Source of the DNA: Fangia hongkongensis FSC776 = DSM 21703
Lineage (GTDB): Bacteria; Pseudomonadota; Gammaproteobacteria; Francisellales; Francisellaceae
DNA length: 64,000 nucleotides
Reading direction: 5' to 3'
NCBI RefSeq assembly: GCF_000379445.1
Contig: NZ_KB902262.1
Coordinates: forward strand, 125,975-189,974
The notes under the pieces were generated by a model that was given only the letters and a program-made list of their open reading frames with translations, was not told the origin of the DNA and did not search any database. Below, in pieces: positions 1 through 7,164 of the stretch (positions are counted from its first letter, which is position 1; the number at the start of each line of letters is the position of its first letter). Position numbers and translations under genes: made by a program.

Positions 1-191
1 AGCATTTTGAAATGTAGCTGTGCGAAACACTGGGTGGGCAGCTGCAATGCTAGCTACTTAAAATAAAGCGGCACTTAAGTATTTAATCATATTAGTTTAT
101 CCTTGAAAAAGTCATTTTGTGGTGAAGGGCATAATATCACCTGAGTTAATTTAGCGGGAATAGAGGTAGGGTAAACAAGGGTTTCGCAAGT

Positions 192-1082
192 TTAAGCAAT
201 ATTATATAGCTTTGCAAAATGATCAATAAAAATACGTATATTCGGGTGTTTTTCACTGCCTTCAGGGTAATAGAGATAAATGTCATTATATTTATGTGCC
301 AGTTGATTAGGTAGGATTTCAATCAGCTCACTGGTGTGAATAAACTGGCTCACCATATCTTCATGTGCCATTATTACCCCTTGTGCATCTAAGGCTAGAT
401 CCAGCATTGCCGAGGTGTTATTTAAAACGATAGAAGGCTTAAGTGTGAGGGCATTTCCACTACGTAAATCAATATTAAGAAGACCGTTTTGCACATAGCT
501 CGAGTGGGCAATAAACTGATGATCTACTAAATCGTCAATAAGGCGAACATGTCCATGTTTGGCAAAGTAATTTGCAGAGCAGCAGAAGATAAACCTTGAT
601 GAGGTAAGTTTTTTCTGTTTCCAGTTTTGTGGCACATCGATAGAAGCATTCACACCAAATACAATTTGTGGCTTACCACCTGTTAGGTTAGGTAAGCCTT
701 CGGTCAAATCGAGCTTAATATTCATTTTTGGATATAAGCTCTTAAAATAATTCAAATGAGGCAGAAGATAGAGTTTTGCATAACAATAGCCGCTATATAG
801 ACTCAGCATGCCCTCGGGAGTTGATTTAATAAGAGATGCGGTTGTAATGAGATCATCAACAGCATGAGTGATCCTTAAGGTTTGTTGATAGATCAACTGA
901 CCGGTATCATTCAACTGGATCCCTTTATTGGAACGACTAAATAAGGTGAGCCCTAACTCTTGCTCAAAAAATTTAATCTGTTGGCTTAAGCGCCCTTTGG
1001 AGATATCAAGCGCTTCAGCGGCGCGTGTGACGCTATTAAGCTCACATACTTTTAAAAAACTTTCAATTAAGTTCAGCTTCAT
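192..1082 (-). CDS. LysR-family transcriptional regulator
   Basis: This 296-residue protein has the normal LysR length. An N-terminal winged helix-turn-helix occupies residues ~1-60 (AAEALDISKGRLSQQI) and a substrate-binding-like effector domain follows from ~90. It should be a cytoplasmic DNA-binding activator or repressor; the ligand cannot be told. It lies 7 bp downstream of the monooxygenase-like gene on the same strand, so the two are probably co-transcribed, and that gene or its small-molecule pathway is the simplest candidate target. The family assignment is firm and the target is inference. Confidence 0.9.
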   Translation of the reverse strand: MKLNLIESFLKVCELNSVTRAAEALDISKGRLSQQIKFFEQELGLTLFSRSNKGIQLNDTGQLIYQQTLRITHAVDDLITTASLIKSTPEGMLSLYSGYCYAKLYLLPHLNYFKSLYPKMNIKLDLTEGLPNLTGGKPQIVFGVNASIDVPQNWKQKKLTSSRFIFCCSANYFAKHGHVRLIDDLVDHQFIAHSSYVQNGLLNIDLRSGNALTLKPSIVLNNTSAMLDLALDAQGVIMAHEDMVSQFIHTSELIEILPNQLAHKYNDIYLYYPEGSEKHPNIRIFIDHFAKLYNIA

Positions 1083-1089
1083 GGTTCAA

Positions 1090-1470
1090 TTACTCTGTCA
1101 TTGATATGTAGTTTTTATCATCATCCGAAACAGCAAAAGGCTTATAGTGGGAAATATTAAACTTATTCATTTTAAGTACCCGAAAAGCGTGTGCGGCATA
1201 CTCACCAAATTTATCGGTAATAAGCTCAAATATCTCAGGACTTTTCTCCAAGCGATCATGTGCTTCGTGATATTTCTTTAGTGAAGTCCATTTTCCGGTA
1301 AAAAATAGCTCTAGTGTATCTTCACCAGAGGGGGATTGAAAATATTCAAGTTTAATACAGCCAGGTTGTGTAAGCATAAAACGCGCTCTTAATTCAATAA
1401 GCTTGTAATAACTTTCAGCAAACTCTTTTGAAATCTTCAATGTGCTTGTCACAATAACATATTTCGACAT
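1090..1470 (-). CDS. antibiotic biosynthesis monooxygenase (ABM)-like protein
   Basis: A 126-residue cytoplasmic protein. Residues ~3-95 fit the dimeric alpha/beta-barrel ABM fold: a first strand YVIVTSTLKI, then a helix with RARFMLTQPGC followed by an EYFQSP strand, and a later W-x-S-x3-Y-x-E-A-H segment. Family members oxidise quinone-like small molecules or simply bind ligands. The last ~30 residues extend past the domain. It is the first gene of a two-gene unit with the LysR regulator. The substrate is unknown. Confidence 0.7.
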   Translation of the reverse strand: MSKYVIVTSTLKISKEFAESYYKLIELRARFMLTQPGCIKLEYFQSPSGEDTLELFFTGKWTSLKKYHEAHDRLEKSPEIFELITDKFGEYAAHAFRVLKMNKFNISHYKPFAVSDDDKNYISMTE

Positions 1471-1847
1471 AGCTTCCCCAGTTAAGTTTCTTCTATTTCC
1501 TGAGTTTAGTATATACCAATCATAAGCTTTTTCCCTTTAAATAACACAAAAAGCTTACCTGATTGACTTTTCTTTAGCTCAGAACCCCATCTTTACTATC
1601 TAATATCGCCTAAGAGACTCTAATGGATACTTGAGAGATTTTCTACGGAAACATTTAAACGTGCGTTTTGCATAAATTGACTTAAAGTGTGGTTGATTTA
1701 ATAGAAGATTGTCACTACAAAACCTGTTGAATGAAGTACGAACACAATATGCATATTCACTACACATTAAGCTAAGAAGCTAGCTGCTATTTTAAAAAGG
1801 TAGCTTGGGGTTATGTGCAGTTGAATATATAGGGAAGGTGAGAAGCT
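1471..1847. other. intergenic region ahead of the RHS-tail island
   Basis: 377 bp between the divergent ABM gene and the first tail gene. I see no gene. It holds an AAACGTGCGTTT palindrome (1657-1668) of the type repeated at several island promoters, and a clear Shine-Dalgarno (gggaaggtgag) just before the ATG at 1848. Promoters for both flanking genes should lie here, but I cannot assign -35/-10 boxes with confidence. Confidence 0.5.
1657..1668. promoter_or_regulatory. AAACNNNNGTTT palindrome, copy 1
   Basis: AAACGTGCGTTT, an inverted repeat ~180 bp upstream of the first tail gene. It matches the form of the sites at 3393, 4069, 7052 and 30617. It is a candidate operator; no regulator is identified. 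Confidence 0.4.
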
Positions 1848-3137
1848 ATGTTTAAGTTGAAAGCAAATAGGGCGTGTATTGGCGTTATTTTATTATTATC
1901 CTCAAGGTTGTTTTTTGCTTACCTAGTTAAAAAGCAAATAGTATGCTTAGGCATTATTTTAATTAGCCTTATGCTATGCAGTAATGTTTTCGCTGCAGCT
2001 GGTGATAATGCCAGCAACTTAACTATTAGATCGGACCCCTATGGTTATGATAATGAATATGGAGACCAAGAAAGCCAGTCAATTTATCTTGAGGCAAGAA
2101 ATTATAGCACTAAAACATCACGTTTTATCTCACAAGATACAGAAGGGTTTTTAAATCGCTATATTTCCTTTAATGATAATCCAGTCAGCAATATTGACCC
2201 AAGTGGGCATCATTCGGTTAAACCATTTTCGATAGCTACTGATCTTGCAGGTCTTGCAGGTAGTTCATACTTGATGAAAACGATGGCTGCAGAGAGCACT
2301 TTAGTTGTGAAGGGTGGTATTTTTTTAGGGATGGCTGATCAGTTAAATGATATCGTGCTAGATGTTGGTGTATACAAATTGAAGAATCGCAAACGCTATA
2401 TTGCCGATCTTGTTAGTGCTGGAGCTTTGGGGGCTTCGGTGGATTATATGCTGGGAGCAAGGAAGGGGGTGTTAGCTCTTAGGGTGTTAGCATCGGTTGC
2501 TGTTCCTGAAGCGGCTAGACATATTGGTTTTTTTGGAGGAGGGTTGTTGGATATGGCTGGGTTAGCAGTACTTACCTTCTTTGATTATCGTTCTACGACG
2601 ACGGAGGTTGCAGATTTATCTGATAAAGATCAAGATACCATTAGGATTTTTGAATCTGAACAAGTTGCCAGCACTGCTAAGTCAGTAAATGCAAAAAATG
2701 AAGCTCAGGAGGCTATTAATGAGAAAGTTGAAACCCAACTCTTAGCTGCAAATATCCAAAGGAGAGCGTTTGAAAATGCAGAGAATGGAGCAGATAAAAT
2801 CATTAGGTTAAACGCTGCAGTAGAATCTGCAGTTAAGGAGGGTGGTCTTACTTCGACTATGGAAAAAGTGCAGGAAATATCGAATCTACAGAATGAGGCA
2901 ATAGCCCAGACGCTACAAAATATAAATAAGGAAATACGTAGAGGTGCTAAATTGGTGGATTTGGAGCCTAAGACTACTAAGTTTCTTGATATCAGCCAAA
3001 AATTTGGCCAAGTAGCATCAGAGTATGAAAAAAGCAAAAGAGGAGTGATGGCTGGTTTTCAATGGGGTAGACTCCAGAGGGTTGCCTTGCCACAACTTAA
3101 AAAATTGGCTGCCATGCAAGCAATTATGCTGCATTAA
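1848..3137 (+). CDS. split-RHS tail protein 1, helical C-terminal domain
   Basis: A 429-residue predicted exported protein. Two N-terminal hydrophobic stretches (~11-26 and ~32-50) end in a plausible signal-peptidase site (NVFA/AAG); the ATG is chosen for its AAGGTGAG ribosome site. Residues ~63-122 are an RHS-associated core block with SRFISQDT, FLNRY and IDPSGHH, with no YD repeats before it. Residues ~125-250 are hydrophobic and Gly/Ala-rich. Residues ~255-400 are charged, Ala/Glu/Lys-rich and look like long coiled-coil helices. The C-terminal domain is not recognised. By analogy with RHS/TcC proteins it would be the effector part. It is the first of twelve such genes here. Confidence 0.75.
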   Translation: MFKLKANRACIGVILLLSSRLFFAYLVKKQIVCLGIILISLMLCSNVFAAAGDNASNLTIRSDPYGYDNEYGDQESQSIYLEARNYSTKTSRFISQDTEGFLNRYISFNDNPVSNIDPSGHHSVKPFSIATDLAGLAGSSYLMKTMAAESTLVVKGGIFLGMADQLNDIVLDVGVYKLKNRKRYIADLVSAGALGASVDYMLGARKGVLALRVLASVAVPEAARHIGFFGGGLLDMAGLAVLTFFDYRSTTTEVADLSDKDQDTIRIFESEQVASTAKSVNAKNEAQEAINEKVETQLLAANIQRRAFENAENGADKIIRLNAAVESAVKEGGLTSTMEKVQEISNLQNEAIAQTLQNINKEIRRGAKLVDLEPKTTKFLDISQKFGQVASEYEKSKRGVMAGFQWGRLQRVALPQLKKLAAMQAIMLH

Positions 3138-3168
3138 AGTTAAAGCCTTCACGACTTTTCTGCTCAAA

Positions 3169-3335
3169 TATACCACCCGCGAATCATTTTGCGGTGTTTA
3201 ATGTTGAAGAAGTTTTTGATAGTTTTGAGTCATTGGGTTGCAGGTAATAGCTCGGACTATTAGCAATATCTGATGACTCAAAAGAACAAGAAATTCAATG
3301 GCAGAAATAGAGTAAAATGGTTTGCGGGTGGTATA
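3169..3335 (-). repeat. 167-bp MITE-like repeat, copy 1
   Basis: Starts TATACCACCCGC and ends GCGGGTGGTATA. It is inverted relative to the copies at 52673 and 59645, and all three measure exactly 167 bp from TATACC to GGTATA. The termini are inverted repeats and the interior carries further self-complementary arms (gagtcat ... atgactc), so the whole element is an imperfect palindrome. The TA dinucleotides at the ends suggest TA-target insertion as for IS630/Tc1-type elements. It carries no gene. It follows tail gene 1 and could act as a terminator hairpin. Confidence 0.85.
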
Positions 3336-3392
3336 TACATTTTTAATGTATTCTATTTGGCTAGCCATTGGCATTGTTATCGTTTTTTTTCA

Positions 3393-3404
3393 AAACACAT
3401 GTTT
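3393..3404. promoter_or_regulatory. AAACNNNNGTTT palindrome, copy 2
   Basis: AAACACATGTTT, ~160 bp upstream of the small secreted protein gene at 3565. Candidate operator shared with other island genes. Confidence 0.4.
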
Positions 3405-3564
3405 TATAGTCACCCGCAAGGGAATGGTTATGGTTAATATATAATTTGATTGTAATTATAAATAATGAAATTGGGGGTTTTGAAGATTTCCCCAACTATG
3501 TTTTGAGAAAAAATTAAACATTTAACCAACTGAAGAGTTAAAAATTAACATAGGAGATAAACAT

Positions 3565-4047
3565 ATGAAAAAAACAAAATTGGCTGCAACTTTATCTTGT
3601 TGTATAGCGGTAATGACTTATGGTAACACATTTTCAGATTTAACCAATTGCGGAAGTAATGGGAAGTGTAATATACATTTTAATAACCATACTGGTGAAG
3701 AGGTAAGCATTGATGGTCGTCAAACAACAGCTTTAGCTACAACGGTTAAGGTTGATGTGTTTACGAGCGATGATACAAAAGTGGGTAATAGCATTAGTAT
3801 GTTAGTAAATGACTCAAACACACTTAATTTGAGTACCGCAGCCCATCAAAAAGGGAATCATATCGAGTTGAAAGCAGAAAATTTAGAATACTGGGCTTGT
3901 TTGAAATTCAATCAGGTGAAGAAGATAGTTTCTAATAATAATAACTGTGGCATATATAGTGTTTTTAATAGTTATTATGGCGATAGTCTATATATACATT
4001 GTGATAGTGGGACGGTAGTTTCCAATGGGCCAGATAGTTGTATGTAG
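3565..4047 (+). CDS. small secreted Cys-containing protein, unknown
   Basis: 160 residues starting with a signal peptide (MKKTKLAATLSCCIAVMTYG, cleavage near GNTFS). The mature part is Asn/Ser/Thr-rich with cysteines near CGSNGKC and toward the C-terminus (CGIY, HCD, DSCM), consistent with periplasmic or extracellular disulfides. An early NNHTGEEVSIDG strand resembles the N-terminal strand of the two giant proteins that follow (VNKSPCTLSF, TNSTQNCTLSF). A good ribosome site (taggag) precedes the ATG. No family is recognised. Its position suggests it belongs to the same secreted set as the next two genes. Confidence 0.65.
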   Translation: MKKTKLAATLSCCIAVMTYGNTFSDLTNCGSNGKCNIHFNNHTGEEVSIDGRQTTALATTVKVDVFTSDDTKVGNSISMLVNDSNTLNLSTAAHQKGNHIELKAENLEYWACLKFNQVKKIVSNNNNCGIYSVFNSYYGDSLYIHCDSGTVVSNGPDSCM

Positions 4048-4068
4048 GATTAAGTATTTGATATTTCA

Positions 4069-4080
4069 AAACGCATGTTT
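4069..4080. promoter_or_regulatory. AAACNNNNGTTT palindrome, copy 3
   Basis: AAACGCATGTTT, ~230 bp upstream of the 910-residue gene and just after the stop of the small secreted gene. Sequence identical to copies 4 and 5. Confidence 0.45.
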
Positions 4081-4097
4081 CAATATGTTTGTTTTTT

Positions 4098-4120
4098 AGT
4101 CTAAAAAGTTAATTTAGACT
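4098..4120 (+). terminator. stem-loop after the small secreted gene
   Basis: Perfect 8-bp inverted repeat AGTCTAAA / TTTAGACT with a 7-nt loop in the intergenic region. No clear T-run follows it, so termination is only one reading; it could also be an operator. Confidence 0.3.
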
Positions 4121-4311
4121 CTCTTAGGTTTTGCAAATAATCCAAAATTATAGCGATATTGCGAGTAGCTTATTATTTGCGCGTAATGGGGAAATAAGTG
4201 CAGAATATTTTCATTCAAGCTGTCGAGTAATTTACAAAAGTGCTTGAATGCCTAAATTAATCTTACTTTAAGTGTAGTAAAGCAGCATAATTATTATGGG
4301 GATAATGGAAA

Positions 4312-7044
4312 ATGCGAAAAAAAATCACGTCAATGGTTGTATTGATGCTATTAAATATCGTGCTCAGCACGGCAATGGCAGATACACATTATTTAACCTT
4401 GGTGAATAAATCACCGTGTACACTAAGCTTTGTAAAAGATAGCTCAATGCATGCCAAATGGGTAAATGGTCATAGTCCAGAGGATCAAGGAAACTTGCCA
4501 GCTTATAGTAGCAACATGGGTTCCAGTTATCCACAAATAATTTTAGAAGCAGTTAAGCAGTGTAGTGATGATAACTGTAATAGTCATAACAAAAAGCTAA
4601 CCTATTTTTTAAGCTGTCCTGAAGGAGAAAATGACTACACAAATACAGTGAACTTTAAATGGGTTATATATTCTGAAAATAACCTGTATACTTCATTAAC
4701 TTCAAATCTGGGCTACAAAACTACCCTTAAAGCACCAGATTATAGCTATGGAAACAATTTAACTTTTACCTCTAGCTATTCAGATAAATATCATACCACT
4801 TGGACAATCAGTCAAACTAAGCCAGAGAATGGCAATACTTTATCGCTAGGAGATAGTGGGAATTTAACCCCTGAAAGTGCGACCAGTGACCCAAGTGATA
4901 GCACGGGAGTTGTTAATGCAAACGCGGTGCAAATTTTGGGTATCAACAAAACAGATACAAGTGGGAATTGTCCCAGTTGGGCTTGTGTTAATGGTAAAAC
5001 CAAGGGAATTTATCGCATTAGTTTTAGCTATCAAATGTATCCGACAGGTGCTGGTTTTTCCAGCCATCCACCAGTTGTGGGAGCCTTTGAGATAGAACAA
5101 GGAGGGGAAGTGATCGGTTCAGTTAAGCGAGATTATGCCTTTATTTATCGTAATGATCCAGATATAAATGGGATATCAAAAATGAGCGACACACAAAATG
5201 GGGCGGTGTATCTGCAAGATAGCTTTGTGTATGTGCAAAATCCTTCAGATAGTTACAATAGCATTGAGATTCAAGGGGGATATTATGATGCAGAAAATAC
5301 TTTCAATCCAATCGGTTCTTCTGTTAAGGTCGATTTAAATGCTGCTACGGAGTACTCTGTTACAGGAGGCGCACCGCTGATTAATTTTTCCTTAAATGAG
5401 GATGGCGATGATGCCTCTAGTAGCTATGCTGCTATTATTAAAAATGGGCAGCATCAAGTTCGGGTGATCCCTGAGCTTGAGACTGGCACAGGTGGTGCAG
5501 TTATTCAAGTGCAAACCAGTAGCACGACTGCCAAGCAGAGTAATGTCTATCAGCATATGCTGTATATTGATTACTCGGAGAATCAAAGTGGCAGCGTGAT
5601 TACTAACTATGTACCAGCTACAGCGGATAATGCTATTGATCAAAATTTTGAGAGCTCGTATCTTCGCTCACGTTATTACTGTGCGATTACAACTGACAGT
5701 GTGGGAACGGTAAATTATGATGATGTTGCCCATTGCTATGATGTTGGTAATCAAAACATCTCATCCAGCGATGATGATATGAGTAGCTACCCACCCAAGG
5801 AGTCGTCGCAAAATCCGGATATTCCAACGTATCTATCGCTTCGTCCTTCGGCAAATCAATCTGAGACAAGCTACTCACTGTCGCCTTGTTATGTCTATTA
5901 TGACTCAGCGGATAGTCAAGTGGTGCATGGCTGCGCATATGAGCCGGCAAGTTCAAACGATCAAGAGCTCAAATTGTTTGTTGAAAAAGGCAGTAGTGAT
6001 ATAAATGATAGTGGGAATAATTTTTTATCACTTGCATTTGCTTATGCAGCATCTCATATTTCGGTTATCGGTAGTTTTGCTGAAGATGGAGGCAGTGAGC
6101 TCGGCGTCAATCCGCTCGACCCTGTGCTAACCATTGCGGATAATAATGGCAGCTCGATTCTCGATGAGAATAGCACGGATGCTAATTTTGCAAAAGTAAT
6201 GAGTAATGAAGTGCCCTGCTATTTATATTTTCTTAAACATAATAACTTGCAGCCATTGAATAACTTTCAAGCGATATATTATTTTGATAGTTATTTCACT
6301 AACCTGTATGTTGAGCCAAATAGCGTTGGAGATTGTGGGGCTTACAACGATACTTTAAAAGGTGTAAACAGTGATACATGGGTCGGCGATACACTAGGCA
6401 ATCAGGTGAATCTGTCAGACAAGGATGGGCATGTATATTCGCTTTCACCAACGCAAAATGCAAATGGTAGTTCATATGTCACTTATAGTGGTGGAAGTAG
6501 TAATGGAGCCTATCATGATTTTAATGATAATATGACGCTGTTAACAGGATGGCCGCTTTGGAACTCGTGGTATAACAGTGCTTTTCCAGATACAAATGGT
6601 GGAAGTGTTAACAATAATAATGAGCCTTTTATGCTGATGGAAAATGCCGTGTCAAGCACGATGGAAAATGGTAAAAAACTCTCTTATGATGTTTATACGC
6701 ACTTTGATTATGCACAATATAGTGAGAATAATCTTGTTGTGCCATTTCCGGCTTATGCTGCACTCGCTAAAGACAATGCACAAGGTGATGTAGGCTGCTC
6801 ATTTTTATATAGTAATGATAAAAATAACATTAGTGCATTTGTTAACAGTTGGTGTGAATACTTAAGCCCGATTTCAACTGCACTTGTTAATGGTAATGAT
6901 GTCTCTGGCAATGCGCTCACCTCCACACAACAAAATGCAAACATGGAGGCTGTGTTGCCATCAATGGACTCAGTGTGGATTGGGGGTGGGCGAGATATAC
7001 TTGGCGATTATTTAGCGCCCGTAAAAGTTGGCTATCAAAGCTGA
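4312..7044 (+). CDS. giant secreted protein A (paralogue of the next gene)
   Basis: 910 residues with a clear signal peptide (STAMA/DTHYLTL). The rest is Ser/Asn/Asp/Tyr-rich with scattered cysteines and no membrane segments, as expected for a secreted beta-rich protein. It is homologous over its whole length to the following 945-residue protein. Shared landmarks are IYRI.FSY near residue ~230, SHPPVVGAFEI, RDYAF.Y, SSYL.SRYYCA, YLSLRP, GWPLWNSWY, EPFMLMENA, ENNLVVPFPAY and NSWCEYL. I do not recognise the family. The gene lies between tail gene 1 and tail gene 2, so a role with the RHS shell and tails (delivery, adhesion, matrix) is possible but unproven. Confidence 0.75.
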   Translation: MRKKITSMVVLMLLNIVLSTAMADTHYLTLVNKSPCTLSFVKDSSMHAKWVNGHSPEDQGNLPAYSSNMGSSYPQIILEAVKQCSDDNCNSHNKKLTYFLSCPEGENDYTNTVNFKWVIYSENNLYTSLTSNLGYKTTLKAPDYSYGNNLTFTSSYSDKYHTTWTISQTKPENGNTLSLGDSGNLTPESATSDPSDSTGVVNANAVQILGINKTDTSGNCPSWACVNGKTKGIYRISFSYQMYPTGAGFSSHPPVVGAFEIEQGGEVIGSVKRDYAFIYRNDPDINGISKMSDTQNGAVYLQDSFVYVQNPSDSYNSIEIQGGYYDAENTFNPIGSSVKVDLNAATEYSVTGGAPLINFSLNEDGDDASSSYAAIIKNGQHQVRVIPELETGTGGAVIQVQTSSTTAKQSNVYQHMLYIDYSENQSGSVITNYVPATADNAIDQNFESSYLRSRYYCAITTDSVGTVNYDDVAHCYDVGNQNISSSDDDMSSYPPKESSQNPDIPTYLSLRPSANQSETSYSLSPCYVYYDSADSQVVHGCAYEPASSNDQELKLFVEKGSSDINDSGNNFLSLAFAYAASHISVIGSFAEDGGSELGVNPLDPVLTIADNNGSSILDENSTDANFAKVMSNEVPCYLYFLKHNNLQPLNNFQAIYYFDSYFTNLYVEPNSVGDCGAYNDTLKGVNSDTWVGDTLGNQVNLSDKDGHVYSLSPTQNANGSSYVTYSGGSSNGAYHDFNDNMTLLTGWPLWNSWYNSAFPDTNGGSVNNNNEPFMLMENAVSSTMENGKKLSYDVYTHFDYAQYSENNLVVPFPAYAALAKDNAQGDVGCSFLYSNDKNNISAFVNSWCEYLSPISTALVNGNDVSGNALTSTQQNANMEAVLPSMDSVWIGGGRDILGDYLAPVKVGYQS

Positions 7045-7051
7045 TTAAGCA

Positions 7052-7063
7052 AAACGCATGTTT
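7052..7063. promoter_or_regulatory. AAACNNNNGTTT palindrome, copy 4
   Basis: AAACGCATGTTT in the 120-bp gap between the two giant secreted genes, ~100 bp upstream of the second. Its presence suggests the second gene has its own promoter. Confidence 0.45.
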
Positions 7064-7164
7064 CGTTTTAAAATCATCCAGAGCAAAATGAACTATATTA
7101 TTCTAGTTTGAGTCGATGGTGATGAGATTGTTGTTACCAGAATAACTCAATAAATGGGGTGAGT

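Noticed and set aside
1..191. Possible end of an upstream gene (frame 1 open to about base 66)
   Set aside because: Only about 21 codons with no recognisable sequence; the region is best left unassigned.
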